From the NCBI GenBank assembly GCA_003427395.1, contig BFEA01000280.1, forward strand, positions 1,568,214-1,601,077: a stretch of 32,864 nucleotides of DNA, written 5' to 3'. This stretch comes from Chara braunii (taxonomy: Eukaryota > Streptophyta > Charophyceae > Charales > Characeae). The notes under the pieces were generated by a model. The model saw nothing but the letters and a program-made list of their open reading frames with translations, had not been told where the DNA came from and searched no databases. The position numbers were made by a program, and so were the translations under genes. The stretch's first letter is position 1. Each line of letters begins with the position of its first letter. This document shows positions 1 to 9,380 of the stretch, in pieces.

Positions 1-6
1 CTCTCT

Positions 7-40
<34 letters not shown>

Positions 41-185
41 GCGCACACCCCTCTCCTCCCCCACCACTCTTCCTCCATCTCTCCTCCCCCATGTCTCCTC
101 CACCATCTCTCCTGCACCATCTCTCTCCCTCTCTCTCTCTCTCACACAGACACACACACAACACCTCTCCTCCCCCACCTCTCTT
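1..185. repeat. CT/CA microsatellite, duplicated
   Basis: A (CT)n tract followed by a (CA)n tract and a CTCC-rich segment. The same order (CT)n-(CA)n-CTCCTCCCCCACC recurs about 117 bases later, so the block is itself a direct repeat. Apparent peptides here are low-complexity Ser/His/Pro and are not taken as coding. Confidence 0.9.
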
Positions 186-239
186 CCTCCGTATGGCTGC
201 TGGGGGCGGGGGGGGAAGGGGTTTGGCATTTTTTTTTTT

Positions 240-370
240 CCCTGCGCACAGGCCGCAGCGCGCGCACAGCGCACAGCGCACCGCACACCGTACACCACAC
301 AGTGCGCGCTCTGCTAAACCTGCGCACAGCGCACAGCGCACCGGCGCGCACAGCGCACACGTGCGCCGCA
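240..370. repeat. GCGCACA-rich low-complexity tract
   Basis: Many tandem, slightly irregular copies of GCGCACA, with the phrase GCGCACAGCGCACAGCGCACC present twice (about 90 bases apart). Strong purine/pyrimidine alternation makes Z-DNA possible; no gene seen. Confidence 0.8.
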
Positions 371-1425
371 ACTATGCCTACCAGTATTGAGGGCAACTTG
401 GACCAGACAGCAGTGACAAGCACCAGGGCTGCCCAAAGCTTCTTCCTATCTATTATATTCTACTACTAACCTACTACACTACTCTACAGCACGACAAATG
501 TCTTATTCGTAACAGACAGACCTGTGCCCAAGGAATTAGCCTACCTGCAGCTACTGTATATAACTGCAGCTCTCAGTAAAATGGATGTTTTGGATTCGAT
601 ATGCTCAATGACTCGAAAAGAAAACTTATTACTTTCCATTCTTGTTGCAACTTCCCTACTTAGTAGTCCGACGTGTTTACACAACTTTAACTCCTTCCTA
701 TGATAAAACAGCAGTTCAACAGGAGAGGGAAGTTGAGGTAACCTCGGGAGGTTGTCGCGAATTCGCAGTCTTTTTTGGAAATAATAACATTCAATAATGG
801 CAAAAAAAATTGAAGAGGAAGATGCTGGCGGTCAGGCAATTGGAACATGCATGCACGGGGAAAAAAAAAAAAGAGGAAAACCCTAAAACAAAATGGGACC
901 ATCTCGGAAGGGGCCATGTGACTGCCCAGTTCGCAATTCCCCAAATTGGTGGGCTGTCGCGACCTTGTACTTTCCTAAATGGGGACACAGTGTGACCGAC
1001 CCGACCACTAAAACCACATATCGGGCAACCGCGTTTTCTCAAAAAATGATCCTATGGGATGGAAGTGTGAGTGTGCCCTCAGGGCGTTGCTCCCCTACTC
1101 TCGACATGCACAAAAGATAAAAATTGCAGTGGCGTATTTTTCCATGTTCTAGGGGAATATTCACTCTCTTTTTGCACATTTCAAGGGTCGTGGAGCCAGG
1201 CCCTCAGACTGTATTAATTTAGATTGTGGCAGGACTCCAGTCAGGACCGAAATCAGGCTCATCATGTAATGACCATCACCCTTTCAAAAACCAAAAAAAA
1301 AAAAAACAAAAAAAAAAACAAAGAAAAGAAAGAGCATTTCCTTCGCGACATCAGGTAGAACTGGAATGATACAGATGATATATATATATATTTTTTTTCT
1401 GTTTCAGATTAATTAATAATTATTA
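371..1425. other. Intergenic DNA, no gene recognised
   Basis: Mixed-composition DNA with short A tracts (near 860 and 1291-1320) and a short TA run at 1380-1391. Short open frames on both strands lack recognisable domains. Nothing is called here except the U6 fragment that follows. Confidence 0.5.
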
Positions 1426-1487
1426 ATTAGCATGGCACCTGCGCATTGAAGGATGACACACATGGATGGAAACGTTGTCCAAATGTT
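1426..1487 (+). pseudogene. U6 snRNA 3'-half fragment
   Basis: The segment aligns by eye with the second half of U6 snRNA: ATTAG-CATGGC-CCTGCGC, then AAGGATGACAC, then a degraded stretch ending GTCCAAAT. The 5' half of U6, including the 5' stem-loop and the ACAGAGA box region, is absent and replaced by AT-rich DNA. It is a truncated, diverged copy and cannot encode a functional snRNA. It is the first of three U6-related sequences in the window (others at 24,231 and 32,443). Confidence 0.75.
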
Positions 1488-1858
1488 TTGGACTTTGGGA
1501 AAAGGCTTTAAAAAAATAAATTACAAAAATCAATTATTCCATTTCAGATCCAGTTTTTTATCATTTCCCCATGGGCTTCCTAAGGAGAGTTGGTATCCGT
1601 GTTCCCAATGGAGAGTTTTTTTTTTTTTTTTGAGAAAACTACGGTGCAGTCAGGGTTACAGTTTGTAATTGCATGTCAAACTGCGTTTTAGCAGTTTAGT
1701 CAGGGCCCGAGTTTCAAATGCTGTTGAATACATCCACAGCTTGCAGTACTCCGAGAAGATAACCGTACACAAAACAGCAGAGAGAGAGAGAGAGAGAGAC
1801 TAGATTTGCACAACAGGATATGCTTTGCTTAAAATGATGAAGCACAAAGCCTGCTGGC
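1488..1858. other. Intergenic DNA with (GA)n microsatellite
   Basis: T-rich and A-rich stretches, a T run near 1618-1631 and a (GA)n tract at about 1780-1799. No coding potential recognised. Confidence 0.5.
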
Positions 1859-1915
1859 GATGTCCCGACGGGTTTCGGCCCTGCCGCCAGTTGCAAGGCC
1901 ATCATTAGGGAACTT
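1859..1915 (-). other. Hammerhead/Penelope-like motif (degenerate)
   Basis: On the minus strand the order CTAATGA, short GC stem, GAAAC, GTC is present. Plus-strand positions are 1908-1902, GGCC/GGCC pairing at 1897-1900 and 1877-1880, 1876-1872 and 1869-1867. A possible stem I pairs GTTCC (1913-1909) with GGGAC (1866-1862). This resembles the minimal type I hammerhead ribozymes known from Penelope-like elements and retrozymes (established knowledge). The conserved CUGANGA core has A instead of G at the third position and stem II is bulged, so it is at best a decayed copy. It could be chance. Confidence 0.3.
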
Positions 1916-2435
1916 GAAAAAGTGCATGCGAACGGGATCAACTACGGGGAATTTACACTTCTTGTATGCATCACGAACCCACTTGAGTCACAAACCCAAA
2001 CCTGCAAATTTCCGCGTTTACTCCTACACACCATCCCTGGTGGCAACTCGTTTTCTCTCAAGCGGGAGAATTGCCGAACAGGATTACAGGCTCAGATCCT
2101 GGGGGAGACTAAGTGGTCAGAGTCTAGGTGAGGCAGCTGGGAGAGAGCAGCAGGACTATGGCAGGAAAGAAGACAAAGAAGATCGGAGAACAGTGGGCGG
2201 GAAAGAGGACCTAGGCAAGAAGCTGCTCCGAAGCGTGTCAGGATTATACAAAGAGAGCTGTAGAAAAGACGTCACCGGATTATGACAGAGGTATCGCCTG
2301 TGGAAAGAGACGAACTCAGGTGTGCGTTCTATGAACTTCTATCGTCAGACACAGGAACCTCGTTTTGAGGAGGGAGGATGTGGTGGCTGGTTCTAGAGGG
2401 AATTGAAGACAGGCGGACAAGCGTGTGGTGAATCG

Positions 2436-2689
2436 GAGACAGCCGAGCAAAAGAATAAAACAGAATAAACAGACTCGGAAACAGAATAAAACAGAGTGAA
2501 AAACGGAACAGAGAAAAAAGAGAAAAAAAAACAGAATAGAAAACAAATAAACAGAGACAAAACCAGAACCCTGCAATGTCATTGGATCAGTACCTCTGGG
2601 CCTCAGCTCTCCTCCGTGCAAGCACGGACTCGAACCGGCGACCTCGGCGTCGAGAGCCAAGTATCGCAACCACTATAGCCAGGACACGG
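2436..2689 (-). repeat. tRNA-derived SINE-like sequence
   Basis: Read on the minus strand from 2689, the sequence begins with a tRNA-like domain. It has an A-box-like segment TGGCTATAGTGG, a 6-bp anticodon-like stem with a 7-base loop, and a perfect Pol III B box GGTTCGAGTCC (2640-2630). CCGTG at the 5' end can pair with CACGG at 2618-2614 as an acceptor-like stem, but the T stem is broken, so it is not a functional tRNA. About 180 bases of T-rich body follow toward 2440. Pol III boxes plus a non-tRNA body are the classical SINE layout. The body contains GTCATTGGATCAG, which recurs in the 128-bp tandem array. Confidence 0.6.
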
Positions 2690-2860
2690 TGTTCAAAAGC
2701 GGAACCATACCGGCCGTGATATCCGCCCCACCCCTGCAAGGCTGTAGTGTCCACACTCAGCGCACACCACACACAACACCGCACGGACCCTGGCAATCAC
2801 CCCACACTTCGCTCCAAGCAGCACATGACCCCATCAGTACGATAGCCCGCTCACTTATGC

Positions 2861-3244
2861 GGGACTTCAACTGCCCGCCAGTTCACGGGAGCTTTCCAAT
2901 GTCATTGGATCAGCAAGCCAGCGAGAGGGCGCAGAAAAGACAACAAAACCAGACAATACGGTCCTACTCGCGGAGATACGGATTTGATGGGACTTCAACT
3001 GCCCGCCAGTTCACGGGAGCTTTCCAATGTCATTGGATCAGCAAGCCAGCGAGAGGGCGCAGAAAAGACAACAAAACCAGACAATACGGTCCTACTCGNG
3101 GAGATACGGATTTGATGGGACTTCAACTGCCCGCCAGTTCACGGGAGCTTTCCAATGTCATTGGATCAGCAAGCCAGCGAGAGGGCGCAGAAAAGACAAC
3201 AAAACCAGACAATACGGTCCTACTCGCGGAGATACGGATTTGAT
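2861..3244. repeat. 128-bp tandem repeat, three copies
   Basis: Three near-identical head-to-tail units at 2861-2988, 2989-3116 and 3117-3244, each exactly 128 bases. Copy two carries an N at 3099. Each unit contains TGTCATTGGATCAG, also found in the SINE-like body at 2577-2590. As 128 is not a multiple of three, the open frames across the array change frame from unit to unit, so the array is not read as a protein repeat. Confidence 0.95.
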
Positions 3245-3439
3245 GGCAGCGGTCCTCGGCTGTTATTTTTCCTTCCACCAGGATCACTGGACATCCAACT
3301 TTTTGGCCCCAGATCTAAGCCAAGTTCAAAAATGGCGGCCCAGTCATCCAGCATGCCCTTATTTTCACGAGAAACCTCCCGTACCCTCTTGAAAACCCAA
3401 AACCTTGGAAACCCCTTCAAGCGTACCTCTTTTCTTAGT

Positions 3440-3660
3440 GCCATCCAGTCATCCAGGCACATCGGCTTTTTTTTTCTTTTTTTTTTTTTCTTTTTTCCCG
3501 GTCGTGTGGTGGGGCCACAACCGAGATCGGCCACGCCCGAGGGAAAAAAAAAGAAAAAAAAGCATCTGGTTGAGTGGCGGGGCCACGGCCGAGATGTCTC
3601 GGCCACGCCTGAAGGGGGCGGGGGGGCGGGAAAAAAGGAAAAAAAAAACGAACAAAACAA
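3440..3660. repeat. Homopolymer-bounded direct repeat
   Basis: Two related segments (about 3505-3552 and 3573-3625), each starting GTGG(T/C)GGGGCCAC, passing CCGAGAT and ending in CGGCCACGCC(C/T)GA plus an A-rich tail, lie between a long T tract and a long A tract. The A tails suggest duplicated short retro-sequence ends. Lys- or Phe-rich open frames are homopolymer artefacts. Confidence 0.6.
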
Positions 3661-4575
3661 AAAACAAAAAATAAACGGTCCATGTACCTGACCGAACTGC
3701 TAAAAAGGCCAACCCAAGTTTCAACAGCATTTGAAAGTTGGGCCTTTAAAAAAAAAAAGAAAAAAAAAAGCATAAGCTGGCTAATGCTGCCAGAATTTCG
3801 ACCGGGTTGAATGGTGGGGTCCCCAGCCCCCTAAGATGAGTTCCTTTTGAAATACATAAATTTGATTAAAAAAAAAAAAAAACTGCTAGAACGCAGTTTG
3901 AACTTTGAAATGCAATTACAAACTGCTTTCGTGACTGCGCCGTAGTTACCCCCTTTTTTTTTTTCTTTTTTTTTTTCCCTGAATGACGGTTAATTAGAGT
4001 GTATTGCCTGCCCTGATGATGACATGGACTCGTGGAGATTGTTGCATTTTTTTTCATTTTTTTATCGGTTTTTTGTTTTTTTTTTTGTGCAGGGAAAACA
4101 CACGCTGTGAGCATTTCATTTCTATTGTACTATACGTTGTGCAGGCAGTGAGGAAAATTGGAATGTCCACAAAGTTGACTTTTGTCGGGGAAAAGTTTTT
4201 TTTTTTTTTTGCATAACCTAGCGACTCGCGACTTTGAATCTGAAAACTGCTTAATGAGTGAGGAGAAGCAAAGAGAATATAAACAATCATAAAACAATAG
4301 AATGACAATACTCGAACAGTATTGAAAAAAAAAAAACAATTAAAAGCTAGCAGCAGAGGAAAAGCTAGGAAATCCTTGAGAGGTGTTGGGAAGGACTATA
4401 ATTAGGAGTAGTGGTAGGTAGGTAGTGTGAGGTCAAATTGAGAGAAAAAAGAAAGGAAAAAAAATAAAAAATAAAAAAATAAAGCTAGGAAAGCCGTTGG
4501 AAGGGCAGAGAAAAGACGGCGCTTGTATTATTATATAATACTCGTACACTACAGTTAAAAAAAAAAAAAAAAAAG
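3661..4575. other. A/T-tract-rich intergenic DNA
   Basis: More than ten A or T homopolymers of 8-19 bases, with no conserved coding frame. It lies directly upstream of the coiled-coil gene and could include its promoter or an intron. An acceptor-like TACAG sits at 4550-4554, followed by an A tract that runs into the ATG. Confidence 0.5.
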
Positions 4576-5418
4576 ATGATGTTGGGTGAAAAGGTAGACA
4601 TACTGGAGATGACGTCAGATCTTGAACGCGAGTACAAGCAGATGAAAGCGGACTGTCGTGAGCTGACAGCGCGACTGGCGCGTGAGGAGGTGATGAGGAA
4701 GTGTTTGGAGGACCGATGCCAGGACCTCCTTCACACGAACGAACGTCTTAAACAGGCGAATGCAGAGTGCGTTGCGATGGCGACGGAGCAATACGATTTC
4801 AGGAAGAAGAGTGTGGAGCTGTCGATCAAAACGGAAGCGAAAGAAGATGCATGGAGAGAGAAAGAGAGAGATTGGGAGAAGAGCGTAAGCGACCTGAGCG
4901 ACGAGTTAAGAGAAGAGCGAAGGCAGCACAAAGAGTTGAAGGACAAGTACCTCGAGCTTTCAAGCAGGATGGAGGAGGAAGATCGCACGACGAGAGAAAA
5001 AGAGAAAGACTGGGAGAAGCAACTAAGGCGTCTCGGCGACGACATGGAAGATCAGCGCAGACGACACGAGGATTTGGTCGCGAGTCTAGAAGCGCAAGTA
5101 GCCAAGACGACGGACGAGATTGCTGTTCTCAGGCAGGAAAACGAAGCGGCGGGCAAACGGCAACAAGAGGAGCAGCTCGCAGCGGACGTCAAGATCGCTG
5201 AGCTGCTGGAAAAACTTCACAATGCCGATCGCCGAGGGTTGCAGTTGGAAGGCGATCTTCGCAAAGCAGAGCACACAAACACCGTCATAAGAACGAGGTA
5301 CGAAGAACAACTCCGAAATCAACATCCCAAATTAATTCATCAAGTAGAAATTTTAAAGGAGCAGGTCTCAAGACTGCGCAAGGAACGAGATGATCTGCTG
5401 CGCGATCTTCAGTTCTAA
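4576..5418 (+). CDS. Coiled-coil protein (280 aa)
   Basis: An uninterrupted 280-codon frame, ATG to TAA, with balanced codon use unlike the low-complexity DNA around it. The protein is almost entirely Glu/Lys/Arg/Leu heptad-like helix and predicts as a continuous coiled coil. There is no signal peptide or membrane segment. Residues 94-121 and 140-167 are an internal repeat, each opening REKE(R/K)DWEK and then DL/GDD and RRxH(K/E)(E/D)L, 46 residues apart. Only one conserved Trp per repeat interrupts the charge pattern. The C-terminus is a further Leu/Arg-rich helix ending LRDLQF. Function is not recognised. Cytoskeletal, centrosomal or ciliary coiled-coil proteins look like this, but so do many others. 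The frame is open upstream through the A tract, so the true start may be in an earlier exon and this may be a 3' exon. No downstream neighbour shares its strand. Confidence 0.75.
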   Translation: MMLGEKVDILEMTSDLEREYKQMKADCRELTARLAREEVMRKCLEDRCQDLLHTNERLKQANAECVAMATEQYDFRKKSVELSIKTEAKEDAWREKERDWEKSVSDLSDELREERRQHKELKDKYLELSSRMEEEDRTTREKEKDWEKQLRRLGDDMEDQRRRHEDLVASLEAQVAKTTDEIAVLRQENEAAGKRQQEEQLAADVKIAELLEKLHNADRRGLQLEGDLRKAEHTNTVIRTRYEEQLRNQHPKLIHQVEILKEQVSRLRKERDDLLRDLQF

Positions 5419-5499
5419 TTTTTTCGAAATTGTTGAACCCTCTTTTCCACCGCAGAATGATTGGCAGCTCTGTAGTATAGCACTGCCCGGTTTTCTTTA

Positions 5500-5501
5500 A
5501 A

Positions 5502-5535
<34 letters not shown>

Positions 5536-5555
5536 TAATAATAATAATAAAAAAA
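5500..5555. repeat. (TAA)n microsatellite
   Basis: Two (AATA/TAA) runs of about ten and six units, ending in an A tract, roughly 80 bases after the coiled-coil stop codon and so possibly in its 3' UTR. Confidence 0.9.
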
Positions 5556-6189
5556 GAGATTGACAGCTCTGTAGCCAACACAATCTGGTGCACTGTCCGA
5601 GCTTATGACTGAATTAATCTGCCTTACGGCCTCGCTCCACCACTCTCAAAATGTGCAAAACGAGAGTGAATCTTCAGCTAGAACAAGGACAGATACATTG
5701 CCATGAGTTTTGTCTTTTCTGCATTTCCTGAGTAGTGGAGTGACGCCCTTAGGCTGGTGGGATATGAGTCGAAGACATCGAGTACACGTTCCGGCACAGA
5801 CATATGCCGATTCCGCAGTGCAGTGTTTTTTTTTTTTTTTTTTTTGGGGGGGGGGGGGGTGGGGGGGGGGGGCGCGCAGGCCGCGATCGCTCCTGGGTCA
5901 CACCCAACGTTTCTAATAGGCAAGTTCAGCAGTTCTCGAAAACAGGGGTGAAGTCCCGCTTCCCAAGTCGAGTTGTCTCAACGCTGAGCTTTCTATCGCG
6001 TGTGGCGTGCTGGGACGGAACGGAGCTCTGCCGTTGATGTATTGCAAATCTAATGGTCTCCGAAATACAGGAGAATAACCTAATATTAGATTTGGTCGTT
6101 TTTTTTCGAAGGGCTACGGCCTTGAGATATTATCATTGAGCTGAGCGGCCCCAAGCAATTCATTAGTAGTTGGTTTTTCTCATCAAGGT
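5556..6189. other. Intergenic DNA with long T and G tracts
   Basis: No gene recognised. A T run passes straight into two long G runs (about 5826-5872), a strong G-quadruplex candidate. The rest is unremarkable. Confidence 0.6.
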
Positions 6190-6270
6190 CCGTCATCTGG
6201 ATTTGAACTCGGGTCCTGTATGTCAACAGTTCATGGGTGATACCCACTGAGCTAGGCTCTTGGGTCTTGG
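6190..6270 (-). repeat. tRNA-derived SINE, family 1 copy A
   Basis: On the minus strand an A-box-like CCTAGCTCAGTGGG (6256-6243) is followed about 35 bases later by a B-box-like GAGTTCAAATCC (6210-6199). Spacing and wording match a degenerate tRNA. GAACTG, ACAG and CGAGTTCAAATCC occur in the same order and nearly the same spacing at 31,370-31,310 (minus), so these are two members of one family. Confidence 0.65.
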
Positions 6271-6807
6271 TCGTTTTGTAGATTTTTTCTTTGACGTGAA
6301 ATCCTTTTTGTCGTATGCTTTGGCCCTTTTGGTCTAGGCAGGAAACCATTTTAACTTGAGAAAACTACCCTACCCCCCCCCCCCCCCCCCGCCCCTTTTC
6401 CGCTCCCCAGGGTAGATATCTCAACTTATGTGCCTTTCTTTTCTCTTTTTGTTTTTTCAGACATCATTACATCCTGAAACGGAGGAACTCTGACAGCTGT
6501 GTTTGGCTCTCTGGCATCGAACTCGTTCCCTTCTTTGAGCAATGAAGGCATTTGGCCATCCATGTTGTCCCTGTCCATTTGAGAAATGGTGACCTCCTGT
6601 CCCCTCACCACGGGGAGTATCCCTTTTCCACGGAGACATTCACTCCGACTGTGCCAGACGTGTTTCATTTCTCCGAGTTACGTAGTAAAAAATAAGGAGA
6701 AAAGCTGTTTCTAGCGTTTTTATTTGCAGTTTTCTAATTTCTTGTTCCTAATTTATTAATGTCAAAATGGTGTTGCACCTTTGCGTTTTCTAAACTTAAC
6801 TTGGGTG
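6271..6807. other. Intergenic DNA with poly-C tract
   Basis: Holds a C run of about 17 bases (6374-6390) and otherwise ordinary sequence. Short minus-strand open frames show no domain. Confidence 0.5.
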
Positions 6808-7233
6808 GTGGGACTTCACCCCAGGGGCCAAGTCCCACATGCACGAATTAAGAGATAATCCGTGCAAGTGGGACCTTGCCCCAGGGGCCAAGTCCCACAT
6901 GCACCGTTGAACTAGTTCAACGAAACGGCGACTTAAAAACTCAAAAGAGTCAAAACAAATGCAAAAATGGAGAATCAAATGCTGCTGAAAGCTTTTTTTC
7001 CCCCTATTTCCCAATAAACAATGAATAACCAAATGCTACTGAAATCTTTGTCCGTATTTTCTAAAAAGTAAAATGGAAAATACAACAACCCTCAGTGAAA
7101 GGCTCCGCATACCACGCAAGCTCGGAGACAGGGACTCCCTACAACATGAAATGAACGTAGACAGTACTCCTGGCTTGGTGCCTTCGCAGAAACGAGTTTG
7201 GGGCTGCACAGCCAAACACAGCATGAACGCTCT

Positions 7234-7323
7234 GTCAGAGTGTCCTCCCATGGATGTCAGAGTGCCCTCCCACAGAATGTTAGAGTGTCCTCCCACGGCT
7301 GTCAGAGTGTGCTCGCACAGAAG
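7234..7323. repeat. 22/23-bp tandem repeat, four units
   Basis: Four imperfect units beginning GT(C/T)AGAGTG(T/C)CCTCCCA at 7234, 7256, 7279 and 7301, inside the palindrome-rich element. Confidence 0.85.
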
Positions 7324-7574
7324 GTCATGATGGCACAAGCACCGTTGAACCCATACCCGACTCGAATTGGGGTATGTAGTTCAACAGAAGATGGGCAGGG
7401 TAGGGGGCTTTATATTCGGGCGGAAGGATTTCTTAGCACCTTTCTTGAACCGAAAAACAAAAATGAAAGTCTTTGTGTTTTATACACCGAGGAATAACCG
7501 CTGGATGTGCAGCTCCGGATGCATCTTAGACGTCGAGTGGGGTCACACACGTTGAGCTAGTTCAACGTTGAACT

Positions 7575-7667
7575 GGCTCAACGGTGTACGTGGGACTTAG
7601 CCCCAGGCTCAACGGTGTATGTGGGACTTAGCCCCAGGCTCAACGGTGTATGTGGGACTTAGCCCCA
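7575..7667. repeat. 31-bp tandem repeat, three units
   Basis: Units start GGCTCAACGGTGTA at 7575, 7606 and 7637, and are nearly identical. Each carries GTGGGACTTAGCCCC, the same core as the hairpins at 6808 and 6868. Confidence 0.9.
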
Positions 7668-7669
7668 GG

Positions 7670-8370
7670 GCAACAACAGCCGCTTCAACTCCAAGCTGAA
7701 CTTGCACATGATTTTGAAACTCAAACAATGACATCGGCTCCACTTTGCCTTTTCTTGCCTATTTCAGACTGAAAAAAGGTGACTCTGGAGCAGTTAAATT
7801 CCCCCCTTTTTTCTCTGGCCATAGTATATTATAGATAGATAGAGTAAACATCATCAGAAATTTACCCTCCTGTCTCGCGACGTTAAAAATTTGAAATTTG
7901 AAATTTCTAGGTAGGTTGCTTTTTTTTGTAGTAGTAGTATGCTCCTTTCTTATGAGGTTCTAAAAAGAAAAAAAGGAAGGGTGAACAAAATGATGTTTTT
8001 TCTTGCTCGTTGGAAAATGAGAACATGAACCGGTTTTGGTCAGTCTATGTTTTTCTTCTCTTTTTTTTTCTTTCACAAAATAGATGGAAGTCCCTTCTAT
8101 TCTGGTGGGCGTCAGTCCGGTTTGCTTATTACCGGCAAGCATGTTCTTACAGCCAACGAGGGAGAAAAGACGAGAGAGGACGCTCATCCTAACCCTTGTG
8201 GCTCTACCCACCTAAGCAAGGGGGGGGGGCTGCTTAGCTGCCAAGGGGCGGCGTTCCACCCCCCAAGCCATGGCCCTTCTTCGGGGGTGTCCTGCTGGTC
8301 GGGAGGCTTACGAGCAGCACCTAGGCACACAGGAGGAGAATCTCCAGAGGGGCGGGCCGTGGGGGGGGGG
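7670..8370. other. Intergenic DNA, no gene recognised
   Basis: T-rich segments, a TAGATAGATAG run near 7834-7845 and G runs at 8220-8229 and 8361-8371. No conserved frame found. Confidence 0.5.
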
Positions 8371-8379
8371 GCGTTCCTT

Positions 8380-8840
8380 GCAGTCTCTCAGGCTGCATAT
8401 TGTCTTGCCGTCACCATTTCATTGTCTCCTTCTTTATCTCCTTGCATGTCTAATGCCTACCGCTCTGCTACCCTTTCCCCGACCCTTTGTGCCTTCACTC
8501 CTGTACTTGCATGTCTGCTATCTTTCTTCTAGCACCATTCCATCACCGTTCCTTCATCCTACCATCTGTCTGCAGTTCCTTTGCACTTCCTCGATAGCGT
8601 TCTCCCTGCTTGGGAGTGTTGGGTCGGTTGACCCCAGCGTTTTCCTTATTACCCTCTTTGGCTACTCTTAGACCCCTTGCCAATTTTGTGTTTTTTGCCC
8701 CCTTTTTCCTCCCCTCTCCCCGGCCCCCCAACTCCTAACCCCCTCCCCATCTCCCCTGCTCACCTTCCTAATACCCTTTCCTATCTTCAAGTTCCTACCT
8801 CCTACGGCTCTGAGACTCCCCTTCCCTAGTATATTAGATC
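8380..8840. repeat. Pyrimidine-rich block behind a shared 18-mer
   Basis: Begins with GCAGTCTCTCAGGCTGCA (8380-8397) and continues as CT-rich DNA for about 440 bases. The 18-mer, with one substitution, precedes another CT-rich block at 11,151, so both are probably copies of one repeat. Confidence 0.5.
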
Positions 8841-9380
8841 TATGAGGCAAGCCCGTTTGTGTCACAAAAGGAGTTTGAAAGGGCGAAAAAAACACGAAAG
8901 GGGCCAAAGGGTGAAAAAAACACGAACGGGCAAAATCAACGGCCACCAAACCCGAAAGTGGGCGATGAAAGCGCTGCGCGCGCCGTGGTCAAGGCCGGGT
9001 GTCATAACTACAGGGGTCGGCCGTGGTGTTGGACGGGAAAAGAAAACGAATGAAAAATTTACCTATGGCGGCGTGCAGCACTTCTACTGCCCTTTCCAGT
9101 TCAGCGGCCGCTCTTTTCGCCCATTCGTGTTTTTAATTTTGCCTTTACAGTTTCAGATAGTGTTATTCCAGCACTTGATTCTACATGTGTTTACCTTGAG
9201 ATCCCTCCCACCTATCCTTCCTAACTATGGTACAAATCGGTTGCTTCTCGTACGAGTCACAGCCCCTAACTGGATTCCGCCTCAATTTTGAGCTATGGCA
9301 CATGGCGCAGCAGGACAGGGCCTAACTGCACGTGGACCGTCTCGGGGTTCTGAGTGAACAATTAATTGCGGATACGGGCT
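8841..9380. other. Intergenic DNA
   Basis: Contains a local duplication around 8876-8930 (AAAAAAACACGAA(A/C)GGG twice) and nothing else recognised. Confidence 0.45.

Larger units (their letters stand above)
6808..7669. mobile_element. Palindrome-rich element with inverted ends
   Basis: The left end has two copies, 60 bp apart, of a self-complementary unit with arms GTGGGAC(C)TT and AAGTCCCAC around CCCCAGGGG (6808-6838 and 6868-6898). An 18-bp perfect palindrome CGTTGAACTAGTTCAACG follows at 6905-6922. The right end has a 34-bp palindrome with one mismatched pair (7550-7583), then three 31-bp tandem units containing GTGGGACTTAGCCCCAG (7575-7667). Read in reverse, the right end reproduces the left-end order AAGTCCCAC, TRCACCGTTGA. 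So the block behaves as one element with inverted terminal regions. No transposase is encoded, so it would be non-autonomous. The boundaries are approximate and no target duplication was fixed. Confidence 0.55.

Noticed and set aside
91-390. Plus-strand Ser/His/Pro-rich open frame
   Set aside because: Produced entirely by CT/CA microsatellite and GCGCACA repeats, with no domain.
1860-2285. 141-codon plus-strand frame
   Set aside because: No domain, and it covers the hammerhead-like repeat motif. Charge-rich C-terminus looks like random read-through.
2614-2689. Functional tRNA gene on the minus strand
   Set aside because: A and B boxes are good, but the T stem and anticodon-loop wording (C instead of U before the anticodon) do not fit a working tRNA. 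Called a SINE head.
2689-3691. Overlapping frames with QQASERAQKRQQNQ repeats
   Set aside because: They come from the 128-bp array, whose period is not a multiple of three. Each unit is read in another frame and they run into homopolymers.
6832-6844. snRNA promoter USE element (GTCCCACATGC)
   Set aside because: Only partial match to RTCCCACATCG, no TATA-like box or snRNA at the right distance, and the word is part of a repeated hairpin.
7234-7667. CRISPR-like array
   Set aside because: Units are contiguous tandem repeats without unique spacers, in a eukaryotic context.
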